Assembly (NCBI GenBank): GCA_029881795.1
Contig: JAOULX010000018.1
Coordinates: 1 to 61,887 of the forward strand
Source: Gammaproteobacteria bacterium
Lineage (GTDB): Bacteria > Pseudomonadota > Gammaproteobacteria > SZUA-229
Length of the DNA stretch: 61,887 bases
Reading direction: 5' to 3'
The notes below the pieces were generated by a model. It saw only the letters and a list, made by a program, of their open reading frames with translations. It was not told the origin of the DNA and searched no databases. Every line of letters begins with the position of its first letter. Position 1 is the first letter of the stretch. The position numbers and the translations under genes are program-made. Of the stretch, positions 20,982 through 29,252 are shown in pieces.

Positions 20982-21038
20982 AAAATCTTTCTCGTATGCA
21001 TTCTCTTTTAAGCCTTTAAGAATTATCGGATTAATTTT

Positions 21039-22325
21039 ATGAAAGTTTTGGTTATTGGTAACGGTGGTCGTGAACATGCACTGGCATGGAAAGCGGCTCA
21101 GTCAGCAGATGTTGAAACAGTTTTTGTGGCGCCGGGTAATGCCGGCACTGCGAGCGAAGCGAAACTGGAAAATGTAAATATCGGTGTTACTGATATCGAC
21201 GAGCTGATTGCTTTTGCCAAAGATAATGAGATTGGTTTAACTATAGTCGGCCCCGAAGCGCCGCTAGTGATTGGTATTGTCGATCAGTTTCAGGCTGCTG
21301 GATTACGTATATTTGGCCCCAGCCAAGGCGCAGCACAACTCGAAGGCTCAAAAGCCTTTACCAAAGACTTTTTACAGCGCCACAAGATCCCGACTGCCGC
21401 TTACGGCAATTTTACCGATGTTGATGAAGCCGTGGCTTATATTGAACAGCAAGGCGCTCCTATTGTCGTTAAAGCTGATGGTCTGGCTGCCGGTAAAGGC
21501 GTTATTCTGGCACAGACCAATGCAGAAGCCATCGCTGCGGTTAAAGATATGTTATCCGGTAATGCCTTTGGTGATGCCGGTGCCCGCGTGGTGATCGAAG
21601 AAATGCTAATCGGTGAAGAAGCCAGCTTCATCTGCATGGTCGATGGCGAGCATGTACTGGCAATGGCCACATCACAAGACCATAAAGCCCGTGATAACGG
21701 CGACCTGGGTCCGAATACTGGCGGCATGGGCGCCTACTCTCCGGCTCCTGTCGTCACACCGGAAATGCATCAGCGCATTATGGATGAAGTAATCTGGCCA
21801 ACGGTTAAAGGCATGGCCGCCGAAGGCAACGATTACACCGGTTTTTTATACGCAGGAGTAATGATAGACGCGGCTGGCACACCCAAAGTGCTGGAATACA
21901 ATGTGCGCTTTGGCGATCCCGAAACACAGCCGATTATGATGCGCCTGCAATCCGACCTGGTGGCCTTATGCAATGCCGCGGTTGATAAACAGCTGGATCA
22001 GGTCAGCGCGCAATGGGATACACGCAACGCATTGGGTGTGGTACTGGCAGCCGGTGGCTATCCAGCCAGTTATCATTCGGCTGACATCATCTCCGGGCTT
22101 GAAACCAATACCGCAACCGATCGCAAAATCTTCCATGCCGGTACCGCAGAAAAAGACGGCAACATCGTCACTGCCGGCGGCCGGGTGTTATGCGCTGTGG
22201 CCTTGGGTGACAGTGTCAGCGAGGCCCAGAGTAAAGCCTATGAGCTGGTCAAACAGATCGACTGGGACAAGGTATATTACCGCACCGATATAGGCTACCG
22301 TGCGGTACAAAGAGAGAACGCTTAA
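21039..22325 (+). CDS. purD: phosphoribosylamine--glycine ligase
   Basis: ATP-grasp enzyme joining phosphoribosylamine to glycine in purine synthesis. 428 residues: MKVLVIGNGGREHALAWK, then IVGPEAPLVIG, VKADGLAAGKGVILA (ATP loop), DHKARDNGDLGPNTGGMGAYSP and the metal-site VLEYNVRFGDPETQ. Ordinary in length. Ends before a bidirectional terminator. Confidence 0.98.
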   Translation: MKVLVIGNGGREHALAWKAAQSADVETVFVAPGNAGTASEAKLENVNIGVTDIDELIAFAKDNEIGLTIVGPEAPLVIGIVDQFQAAGLRIFGPSQGAAQLEGSKAFTKDFLQRHKIPTAAYGNFTDVDEAVAYIEQQGAPIVVKADGLAAGKGVILAQTNAEAIAAVKDMLSGNAFGDAGARVVIEEMLIGEEASFICMVDGEHVLAMATSQDHKARDNGDLGPNTGGMGAYSPAPVVTPEMHQRIMDEVIWPTVKGMAAEGNDYTGFLYAGVMIDAAGTPKVLEYNVRFGDPETQPIMMRLQSDLVALCNAAVDKQLDQVSAQWDTRNALGVVLAAGGYPASYHSADIISGLETNTATDRKIFHAGTAEKDGNIVTAGGRVLCAVALGDSVSEAQSKAYELVKQIDWDKVYYRTDIGYRAVQRENA

Positions 22326-22351
22326 ATCTTGGATTAAAAAAACACAGGCAT

Positions 22352-22380
22352 AAAAAAACCGGCGTTAGCCGGTTTTTTTA
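22352..22380. terminator. bidirectional terminator between purD and the TraF-like gene
   Basis: AAAAAAACCGGC, loop GTTA, GCCGGTTTTTTT: an 8-bp GC-rich stem extended by A-T pairs with T runs in both directions. It serves the convergent purD and the TraF-like gene. Confidence 0.9.
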
Positions 22381-22395
22381 TCGGTATAGTGCGTG

Positions 22396-23736
22396 TTACC
22401 AGCGCATGCCTAACTGAACAATTCCTTCAGCACTATTTTCACTGGCAGCAACGGCCAGATCCAGCGTAAACAGGAAGTGGAAACCGATACCCGCTGTAAT
22501 CACGTCGGCTGAATTACCGGTCGCGTCAGTACGCAAACCGGCACGCAGCTGTATCAATGCCAGATCCATTTCCAGACCCACAGAGGTGTATTGTGATTCC
22601 TGCAGTGAATTCAGCACAGGGTCATCGGTATTCACCAGGCCCTTGTTAACTGACATATCCTGATCCATCGTCAGTGTTGCCCAGCCTGCATCAAATGCAA
22701 TACCGGCGCGTAACTGCGGCTCGACAACCACGCGGCTGCCCGGAATAACTGAATTAACCATGGCGTATTCCTGTGGAATCATATTTTTAACCACAGCGCC
22801 CAGCTTGAACACACCCAAATCCATTGCCAGGCCTACATCAAAGTTCGCATCGCTAAAGCTTTCACCGGTATTATCCAGTGCTGTATCGGTATCCGCCACG
22901 TCGATACCCTGGATAAATTCGATGGTATCAATACGCAGCTGCTTAGGAGTCACACCAATCGCAATACCAGCAATTTTAGTTGCCATCGCCAGGCCGACTT
23001 CGGTTACCGCACCACCGGTCATCACCAGACTTGATTGTAAACTGGTACCGGCAAACGGATCACTAATGGCCTGAAGATCAGAAATACTGGTAGGTGACGT
23101 AATAGTAGTAGCGACATCTGTGATGATAGTGGTATCTTGATCAATATCCGTCACATAACCGGAACCGATAATCCGCGAGTTAACAAATAACGAAATACCT
23201 AAACTTTCACTCGGTATGGTCATATTAAAACCAACCGTTGCACCCAGATCAATCGGCTTATCAGCGAAATCATTTAATGCTGTTTGTAAAGCTACTGCAT
23301 CATTATTCAGCGTAGTAGCTGCGCCAGATACTGAAGGTAATGCCTGAAAAGCGGTAAAATCATCATCTATTATCAATTGTAAATTAGCCGGATCATTAAC
23401 TGCAGCCGTTACCGCAGTCTGATACGCTGAAGTACTGTTACTGAAATTACCCACCAGATCCGGGCCGTTCTGGAAGCTATCCAGCGTATCGATCATTCCC
23501 TGCTCATCACGGGCGATAAAGCCAAATGACAATGACAGGTTAAAATCTTCGTCTTCACGGTAAGCTGCCAGTAAAGCCGGGTTAAAGGTGCTGGCATTAA
23601 CAACAGAACCTGCCGCAACACCGGTGCCGCCCATTGCCAGTGAACGTGCATCTGTGCCAGAAAAGGGTAACGCAAGGGCCTGATAAGAGCCTAAGACCAA
23701 TGCACTGCTTAACAGTGCTTGCTGGATTTTTTTCAT
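22396..23736 (-). CDS. TraF-like outer-membrane protein (PF13729-type)
   Basis: 446 residues with a signal peptide (MKKIQQALLSSALVLGSYQALALPF) and beta-strand-rich body. The start SGTDARSLAMGGTGVAAGSV, with NPALLAAYREDEDF, is the signature of proteins annotated as conjugal transfer protein TraF, PF13729; it resembles the FadL-type N-terminal barrel segment. The ATG at 23736 has GAGG 10 bp upstream and is preferred over TTG 15 bp earlier. No conjugation gene is near, so a role in conjugation is unlikely. Probably an outer-membrane barrel of unknown function. Confidence 0.75.
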   Translation of the reverse strand: MKKIQQALLSSALVLGSYQALALPFSGTDARSLAMGGTGVAAGSVVNASTFNPALLAAYREDEDFNLSLSFGFIARDEQGMIDTLDSFQNGPDLVGNFSNSTSAYQTAVTAAVNDPANLQLIIDDDFTAFQALPSVSGAATTLNNDAVALQTALNDFADKPIDLGATVGFNMTIPSESLGISLFVNSRIIGSGYVTDIDQDTTIITDVATTITSPTSISDLQAISDPFAGTSLQSSLVMTGGAVTEVGLAMATKIAGIAIGVTPKQLRIDTIEFIQGIDVADTDTALDNTGESFSDANFDVGLAMDLGVFKLGAVVKNMIPQEYAMVNSVIPGSRVVVEPQLRAGIAFDAGWATLTMDQDMSVNKGLVNTDDPVLNSLQESQYTSVGLEMDLALIQLRAGLRTDATGNSADVITAGIGFHFLFTLDLAVAASENSAEGIVQLGMRW

Positions 23737-23839
23737 TATATTAAACCTCAAACCTTAATTAGTGATCTAATAATAGACCATTTTTTCTCTATTGGTATGT
23801 CGACTTGCTCACAAATAACAGCCGGCTTTCAATTCCCCC

Positions 23840-23862
23840 CCCACTGTTATCAGTGGGTTTTT
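23840..23862 (+). terminator. orphan terminator-like hairpin on the plus strand
   Basis: CCCACTG, loop TTAT, CAGTGGG (23840-23857) then TTTTT. It reads as a terminator on the plus strand, where no gene lies upstream for 1.5 kb. See findings. Confidence 0.5.
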
Positions 23863-23867
23863 CTCGT

Positions 23868-23896
23868 TAAAAAAAAACAGAGGCCTAAGCCTCTGT
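23868..23896 (-). terminator. rho terminator
   Basis: ACAGAGGC, loop CTAA, GCCTCTGT (23877-23896); on the minus strand the stem is followed by at least eight T residues (complement of the A run at 23868-23877). It ends the rho transcript 30 bp past the stop codon. Confidence 0.9.
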
Positions 23897-23927
23897 TTTT
23901 TAAGGTGTAAAATAACGAGCCAGGGCT

Positions 23928-25184
23928 TTAGCCTTTCATCGATTCGAAGAACTCGTCATTGGTTTTGGTTGCCTGCATTCGGGTTAGCAGGAATTCCATG
24001 CCTTCAACTTCATCCATACTGTGAATCACTTTACGCAGTATCCAGACCTTTTGCAGTTCATCGTCGGGTGTCATTAATTCTTCACGACGGGTACCCGAAC
24101 GGTTGATATTAATGGCCGGGTAAATCCGTTTTTCAGCAATTCGGCGATCCAGATGGATTTCCATATTACCGGTACCTTTAAATTCTTCAAAGATGACCTC
24201 ATCCATTTTTGAACCGGTATCAACCAGTGCGGTCGCCAGAATAGTCAAACTGCCGCCTTCTTCAATATTACGGGCTGCGCCAAAGAATCGTTTAGGGCGG
24301 TGTAGCGCATGCGCATCAACACCACCGGTCAGTACTTTACCTGATGACGGAATCACGGTGTTATAGGCACGTGCCAGACGGGTTATTGAATCAAGCAGGA
24401 TAACCACGTCTTTTTTATGCTCAACCAGTCGTTTGGCTTTTTCAATAACCATTTCGGCAACCTGTACATGACGGCTGGCCGGTTCATCAAAGGTACTGGA
24501 AACGACTTCACCGCGAACACTTCGCTGCATTTCGGTCACTTCTTCCGGACGCTCGTCAATCAGTAACACGATCAGGTAACATTCCGGATGGTTGGCTGCT
24601 ATCGACTGCGCGATGTTTGACAACATCATGGTTTTACCGGCCTTGGGTGGTGATACGATCAAACCACGCTGACCTTTACCAACCGGTGATGCCAGATCAA
24701 TAACCCTAGCAGTAATATCTTCTGAACTACCGTTACCCATTTCCATGCGCAGGCGCTCTTGCGCATGTAACGGTGTCAGGTTTTCAAAAGCGACTTTATT
24801 TTTTGCATTTTCTGGCGGCTCATAGTTAATCGTGTCAACTTTGAGCATGGCGAAATAGCGCTCACCGTCTTTAGGCGGCCTGATTTTTCCTGACAGGGTA
24901 TCACCGGTGCGTAAGCTAAAGCGGCGAATCTGACTCGGTGATACATAAATATCATCAGGGCCAGCCAGATATGAGCAATCGGCTGAACGCAAGAAACCAA
25001 AACCATCCTGCAGGATTTCCAGCACACCCTGTCCAAAAATATCTTCTCCACTTTTAGCATGCGCTTTAAGTATGGCAAAAATAACATCTTGCTTACGGGA
25101 CCGAGCCATGTTCTCGAGCCCCATTTCCTGAGCAATTTCAATTAAGTCTGAGGGGGTTTTTTGTTTTAATTCTGTAAGATTCAT
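23928..25184 (-). CDS. rho: transcription termination factor Rho
   Basis: Hexameric RNA-dependent ATPase that terminates transcription. 418 residues: [21 protein letters not shown] at the start, the cold-shock-like RNA-binding domain with [29 protein letters not shown] (split: [20 protein letters not shown]), Walker [10 protein letters not shown], Walker [17 protein letters not shown] and the R-loop [16 protein letters not shown]. Its 245-bp gap from trxA probably holds the autoregulated rho leader. trxA-rho order is standard. Confidence 0.98.
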   Translation of the reverse strand: MNLTELKQKTPSDLIEIAQEMGLENMARSRKQDVIFAILKAHAKSGEDIFGQGVLEILQDGFGFLRSADCSYLAGPDDIYVSPSQIRRFSLRTGDTLSGKIRPPKDGERYFAMLKVDTINYEPPENAKNKVAFENLTPLHAQERLRMEMGNGSSEDITARVIDLASPVGKGQRGLIVSPPKAGKTMMLSNIAQSIAANHPECYLIVLLIDERPEEVTEMQRSVRGEVVSSTFDEPASRHVQVAEMVIEKAKRLVEHKKDVVILLDSITRLARAYNTVIPSSGKVLTGGVDAHALHRPKRFFGAARNIEEGGSLTILATALVDTGSKMDEVIFEEFKGTGNMEIHLDRRIAEKRIYPAININRSGTRREELMTPDDELQKVWILRKVIHSMDEVEGMEFLLTRMQATKTNDEFFESMKG

Positions 25185-25389
25185 AGGTAGTGGAATATCC
25201 AGGATGGGTTGATTTGATATTTTGACAGGTTACTTTTTTAAGTAAGGTTGGTTTTTTTAAAAATTTTATATAAATTTATTTTATTGCGTAGCGTTCGTTT
25301 CGATTATTATTTTCTGTTTGAAAGTATGGCGAATTGAATTTACGCAGGGGTATTTCGAACAACTTGAAGATCACAGACTAGCACGCTTT

Positions 25390-25421
25390 TTTTATGCCGT
25401 CCAGCTCTGGACGGCATAAAA
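25390..25421. repeat. perfect 15-bp palindrome 3' of trxA
   Basis: TTTTATGCCGTCCAG (25390-25404), loop CT, CTGGACGGCATAAAA (25407-25421). Neither strand has a T run after the stem; on the trxA strand an A run follows. So it is not a standard terminator, but it sits 9 bp past the trxA stop and could stabilise the 3' end or bind a protein. Confidence 0.7.
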
Positions 25422-25429
25422 GCCGGAAT

Positions 25430-25756
25430 TTAAAGATTACTGTCAATAAATGCCGTTAACTGTGATTTTGATAATGCGCCAACTTTAGTGGCTTCAACAT
25501 CGCCACCCTTAAACATCATCAGTGTCGGAATACCACGAATACCGTATTTTGGTGGTGTGCCCGGATTGTCATCAATATTAAGTTTCGCGATTTTTAACTT
25601 GCCTTCATAATCGGCACTGATTTCGTCTAAAATCGGCGCTATCATTTTGCAAGGACCACACCATTCAGCCCAGTAGTCAACCAGTACCGGCACATCTGAC
25701 TTTATGACTTCTTCCTCAAAACTATCATCTGTCACGTAGACAATTTGATCGCTCAC
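25430..25756 (-). CDS. trxA: thioredoxin 1
   Basis: Cytoplasmic disulfide reductase, 108 residues. [15 protein letters not shown] (C33, C36) is the active site and [11 protein letters not shown] carries the cis-proline. It is divergent from rhlB and upstream of rho, the same neighbourhood as in Escherichia coli. It is the likely electron source for DsbD in this window. The segment [12 protein letters not shown] has a proline where most have alanine. Confidence 0.98.
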   Translation of the reverse strand: MSDQIVYVTDDSFEEEVIKSDVPVLVDYWAEWCGPCKMIAPILDEISADYEGKLKIAKLNIDDNPGTPPKYGIRGIPTLMMFKGGDVEATKVGALSKSQLTAFIDSNL

Positions 25757-25965
25757 AGTATAAAACCTCCGGGTTTTAATAATGCCATCAACTCAACCGG
25801 AACTTATCACAAGAAAAAGGAACAGGGAGTTTAAAACGGCGGGTAAATGTTATTGAAACTTGATTGTATCCGATTTACACAGCAAAGCGAATACTGAATA
25901 ACTACAGATAATACAATAACTGCTTTTTTTGATTAAATCTACAGCGAAAAAGTGCTTTTTACGTT

Positions 25966-27405
25966 ATGCTACGCGCCATGAATGATAACCAACACCTTAC
26001 AGCCACAGCCTATAGCCATTTTAATTTACCTGAAAGCATTCTTCGCGGGCTCGACGAAGCCGGTTTTGAATACTGCACTCCGATTCAGGCAGAAACCTTA
26101 CCGATCACACTTAAAGGCATAGACATTGCCGGTGAGGCGCAAACCGGTACCGGTAAAACAGCCGCTTTTCTGGTCGCCCTGTTTAACCGGCTGGTCACAC
26201 AAGCGGCTCCCGCTGAACGCAAAAAAAATCAGATCCGCGCCATTATTATTGCCCCAACCCGCGAACTGGCTATACAAATCCATAAAGATGCCAAATTACT
26301 CGGTCAGTACACCGATTTAACGATGGGCCTTGCCTATGGTGGCACTGATTATCAGAAACAACGTGATCAGCTTGAGGCCGGTGTCGATATTTTAATCGGT
26401 ACCCCCGGTCGTATCATCGACTTTTTTAAACAGGGCGTTTTCAAGCTGAATGCTGTCGAGTCTGTGGTACTCGATGAAGCTGACCGGATGTTTGATCTGG
26501 GTTTTATCGATGATATTCGTTATCTTCTGAATGCCTGCCCGGAGCCATCTAAACGCTTAAGTATGCTGTTTTCAGCCACGCTTTCTCTGCGTATTAGTGA
26601 ACTGGCTTATGTGCATATGAACGAACCGGAAAGCATTAAAATAGAATCAGAAACAAAGACGGCTGACAATATTGATCAGGTGGTTTACTACCCGGCAAAT
26701 GATGAGAAAATCCCGTTATTGCTGGGTTTGATGCAACGCGACAAACCGTCCCGTTCTATTGTCTTTATTAATACAAAGCGTATGGCAGAAAAAATTTATG
26801 CTTTTCTTAAAGGTAATGAGATTTCTGCTTCAGTGCTGTCTGGCGATGTACCGCAAAAGAAACGCGAAGCTCTGTTGAAAAGCTTCCAGAACGGTGAGGC
26901 CAGCGTACTGGTAGCGACTGATGTGGCAGCTCGTGGACTACATATCCCGGAAGTCAGCCATGTCTTTAATTTCGATCTGCCACAGTCATCTGAAGATTAT
27001 GTACACCGTATTGGCCGTACCGGACGCGCTGGTGCCAGTGGCCATGCGATCAGCTTTGCCTGCGAAGATTATGCCCATTACTTACCTGAAATTGAAGATT
27101 ATATTGGCCATTCTATTGCCAGCCAATCGGTTACAGCCGAGCTACTGATCAAACCTAAACCAGCAGCAAAAATTGATCGGCCCGCTAAAACCATAACGCC
27201 TTATAAAAGAGAACAAACCTCGGCTAAAAGAGAACAAACCTCAGCGAAACCGGCAGCGGCGAAAAAGCCTAATAATGTCAGATCACATAACGATATAAGC
27301 CAAGCGGAAAAAGCACCGCTAGCGGCGACAAAACCGACGCAGCCATTTCCTGCCGCTAATCAGGAAAATATTTTTATCCGTATGTTACGTTTTATGTTTT
27401 CTTAA
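25966..27405 (+). CDS. rhlB: ATP-dependent RNA helicase RhlB
   Basis: DEAD-box helicase that unwinds RNA for the degradosome. 479 residues: AQTGTGKT, PTRELA, GTPGR, DEAD, SAT in the first RecA domain and VLATDVAARGLHIP (VATDVAARG), HRIGRTGRAGASG in the second. It matches RhlB rather than DeaD or RhlE in the region after motif VI (AISFACEDYAHYLPEIEDYIGHSI). The basic tail (about residues 395-465) includes a tandem 21-bp duplication (27204-27245) giving REQTSAK twice. ATG 25966 or 25978 may be the start. Divergent from trxA. Confidence 0.94.
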   Translation: MLRAMNDNQHLTATAYSHFNLPESILRGLDEAGFEYCTPIQAETLPITLKGIDIAGEAQTGTGKTAAFLVALFNRLVTQAAPAERKKNQIRAIIIAPTRELAIQIHKDAKLLGQYTDLTMGLAYGGTDYQKQRDQLEAGVDILIGTPGRIIDFFKQGVFKLNAVESVVLDEADRMFDLGFIDDIRYLLNACPEPSKRLSMLFSATLSLRISELAYVHMNEPESIKIESETKTADNIDQVVYYPANDEKIPLLLGLMQRDKPSRSIVFINTKRMAEKIYAFLKGNEISASVLSGDVPQKKREALLKSFQNGEASVLVATDVAARGLHIPEVSHVFNFDLPQSSEDYVHRIGRTGRAGASGHAISFACEDYAHYLPEIEDYIGHSIASQSVTAELLIKPKPAAKIDRPAKTITPYKREQTSAKREQTSAKPAAAKKPNNVRSHNDISQAEKAPLAATKPTQPFPAANQENIFIRMLRFMFS

Positions 27406-27550
27406 AAATGTGCAGTTAATCACTGCACTGGCAAAAAATGTCTCTAAACTGTAAAACTTAGTGACAAATTGCACCAGATGAGGAAAAAGTCATGGACTTT
27501 TACCTGTATTTATTTTATTACATAATTGTCGCACCATTTAGGGAAAGAAG

Positions 27551-27745
27551 ATGACAAATACTGACCAGTTCACCGAAGGTAGCCGCGTTAAAATAGCGTC
27601 GACAGGACACGTTGTCACTATCCAGAAAATCAGTGGCCACGGTATCGTAATAGTCGAGTATGATTTTGGCTATCGCCGGATGCTGATGATTGATCAGCTG
27701 ATTAAAGAAACCAGCTCTCAACCCAAACTAAGCGTAGCTTCATAA
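27551..27745 (+). CDS. small conserved-looking protein, paralogue A
   Basis: 64 residues, function unknown, no signal peptide or membrane segment. Pattern: an N-terminal polar strand, GxxV, then TGHVVTIQKISGHGIVIVEY and GYRRMLMIDQL. It aligns with the product of 28636-28833 at 17 of 41 identical core positions by eye. The alternating hydrophobics suggest a small beta-barrel (SH3/KOW-like), which is only an inference. The ATG at 27551 follows AGGGAAAGAAG. It is convergent with the membrane protein at 27794. Confidence 0.6.
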   Translation: MTNTDQFTEGSRVKIASTGHVVTIQKISGHGIVIVEYDFGYRRMLMIDQLIKETSSQPKLSVAS

Positions 27746-27793
27746 ACAGCTAATCGCTGCGCTTGAAGCCACTAACAAGTGCACGCCTAAAAA

Positions 27794-28354
27794 TCAGGCG
27801 TCGGGATTCTTTTCCTCTGTTAAACCTATAGCTGCCGCCACGCCAGCTGCCAATAAGCCCGCCAAAACACAGACCGGACCGATTCCCGTCTGCAATAATG
27901 TTTCAGCCCAGGCAAAACCAAAAACGTTTGCCAGATAAAGCATGCCAGAGTGCATCACCGTACCCACGATAAATAACCAGCTTACTAATTGTTTAAGCCA
28001 GACAGCTACCGCCAACATCCCAATGACCAGACCAACCACAATATTTAATAAAGCTTCAAGATTACCGTGGGCATGTGGCCCGCCCTTAATACCATCAATT
28101 GGCATTTCGGCGTTCATCAGTTTATTTATCGACAAAATCCCTGCTGTGTTAGCTTTCGCGATCTGTTCTGCTTTTAAGACTTCTAAATCTTCTTCAAATT
28201 CATTTTCCTGCAGTGCCTGTAAGCGCCCCACTGATTGCTGCTTTTCGACCATCGCACTGCCAAAGTCTGCGTACATATTGACCATGAGTGGCCCCAGTGC
28301 CGCTGTCAGTACCAGATATAAAAAACCAAAAACGATGTTTTTCTTACCGACCAT
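27794..28354 (-). CDS. membrane protein of unknown function
   Basis: 186 residues with four probable transmembrane segments (about 8-28, 101-122, 127-148, 158-178). After the first comes a Glu/Lys-rich coiled-coil-like stretch (about 35-68, EKQQSVGRLQALQENEFEEDLEVLK) and a glycine/histidine motif GGPHAHGN (residues about 90-97) at the start of the second hydrophobic block. I do not recognise the family with confidence. It lies between the two small paralogues, convergent with one and divergent from the other. Confidence 0.6.
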   Translation of the reverse strand: MVGKKNIVFGFLYLVLTAALGPLMVNMYADFGSAMVEKQQSVGRLQALQENEFEEDLEVLKAEQIAKANTAGILSINKLMNAEMPIDGIKGGPHAHGNLEALLNIVVGLVIGMLAVAVWLKQLVSWLFIVGTVMHSGMLYLANVFGFAWAETLLQTGIGPVCVLAGLLAAGVAAAIGLTEEKNPDA

Positions 28355-28552
28355 ATCGTGCCTCGCTCCGTTTACTACGTCTATTTGACGCCATTTGCGT
28401 TTAACTTCGAGACACTACACTACCTCTCAAGCTTCAAATCCACAACATAAATATTTCTTTATAATCAATGACTTATAAACAAAGCAGTAATATAGTTATA
28501 TTGTAAAAACCAGCTTTCTTTACAGAAAAACCCATTAAAAACAATAAGATAT

Positions 28553-28579
28553 TTGACATACATGATAACCTGATATAAC
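28553..28579 (+). promoter_or_regulatory. candidate promoter for the second small paralogue
   Basis: TTGACA (28553-28558), 15-bp spacer, TATAAC (28574-28579), 57 bp before the ATG at 28636. The spacer is short for sigma-70 but the hexamers are strong. Confidence 0.4.
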
Positions 28580-28635
28580 TTTGCATCGTAACATCACATA
28601 TCTGTGATTAAACGACATCCATTAAGGGGATCGAT

Positions 28636-28833
28636 ATGACACAATCTGAATATAATGTAGGTGACACTGCACTGGTCAAAGCTACAGGTATAGAGGTCAG
28701 AATCAGTCAGATCAGTAAGCATGGCTTTGCGATCGTTCGCTTCGAATGTGGTTACGAGCGCATGATGTTGCTTAATCAGCTGCAGGCCGGTTCTGCCATA
28801 GCCCCGGTTATTCTAGCCACCCGGGCCGCATAA
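28636..28833 (+). CDS. small conserved-looking protein, paralogue B
   Basis: 65 residues, preceded by AAGGGGA. Core TGIEVRISQISKHGFAIVRF and GYERMMLLNQL is paralogous to the protein at 27551-27745 and has the same length, so both are real genes under similar constraint. Divergent from the membrane protein at 27794-28354 across 281 bp. It has one cysteine. Cytoplasmic and of unknown function; no DNA-binding or enzymatic motif is visible. See findings for the pair. Confidence 0.65.
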   Translation: MTQSEYNVGDTALVKATGIEVRISQISKHGFAIVRFECGYERMMLLNQLQAGSAIAPVILATRAA

Positions 28834-28967
28834 AAAACTCACTGCAGCCTGCTAACGCGCGCTGCAGCTGCACCAACAGAAGCTAACATCAGTTTTCCTG
28901 TGTTTTATTGAGGAACTCTCTGAGAAATTAATCTGTTTTTTGCTTCGTTATCAATCAGGACATCGCG

Positions 28968-29243
28968 ATGAGTAAACCTACTGACGAAGAGCTAAAAACC
29001 GCATTAAGAACAGCTATGCTAATGAAAGAACACGGTAATGACTCTGACTTTTTAGCAAAAACTTTGCTCAATCATCATTACCGGCTGCCTTATCTGCTGG
29101 ATGTATTATTTGCTGCGGACCGCTACCTGAATCATGGAATGGCTGAGCGCGAGCACACACAATTATTACGACTGATTGAAAAGGCCAAGGAAGCCGAAGA
29201 ACATATTTCAAAAATCGAGCATTATAATTTTGGACTTGAGTAA
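28968..29243 (+). CDS. small conserved helical protein
   Basis: 91 residues, mostly helical and charged. The N-terminus reads PTDEELKTALRTAMLMKEHGN, followed by SDFLAKTLLNHHYRLPYLLDVL and FAADRYLNHGM. This resembles a conserved family of uncharacterised gammaproteobacterial proteins in which similar LYLxxRxxYLExV and AAxRYLxxG blocks occur; I recall no function. CAGGA sits 9 bp before the ATG. It ends 9 bp before the convergent GGDEF-EAL gene. Confidence 0.7.
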   Translation: MSKPTDEELKTALRTAMLMKEHGNDSDFLAKTLLNHHYRLPYLLDVLFAADRYLNHGMAEREHTQLLRLIEKAKEAEEHISKIEHYNFGLE

Positions 29244-29252
29244 TATCCGTTA

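Noticed and set aside
22396-23736. TraF name as evidence for a conjugative element
   Set aside because: No other transfer, mobilisation or integrase gene is present; the family is widespread in chromosomes.
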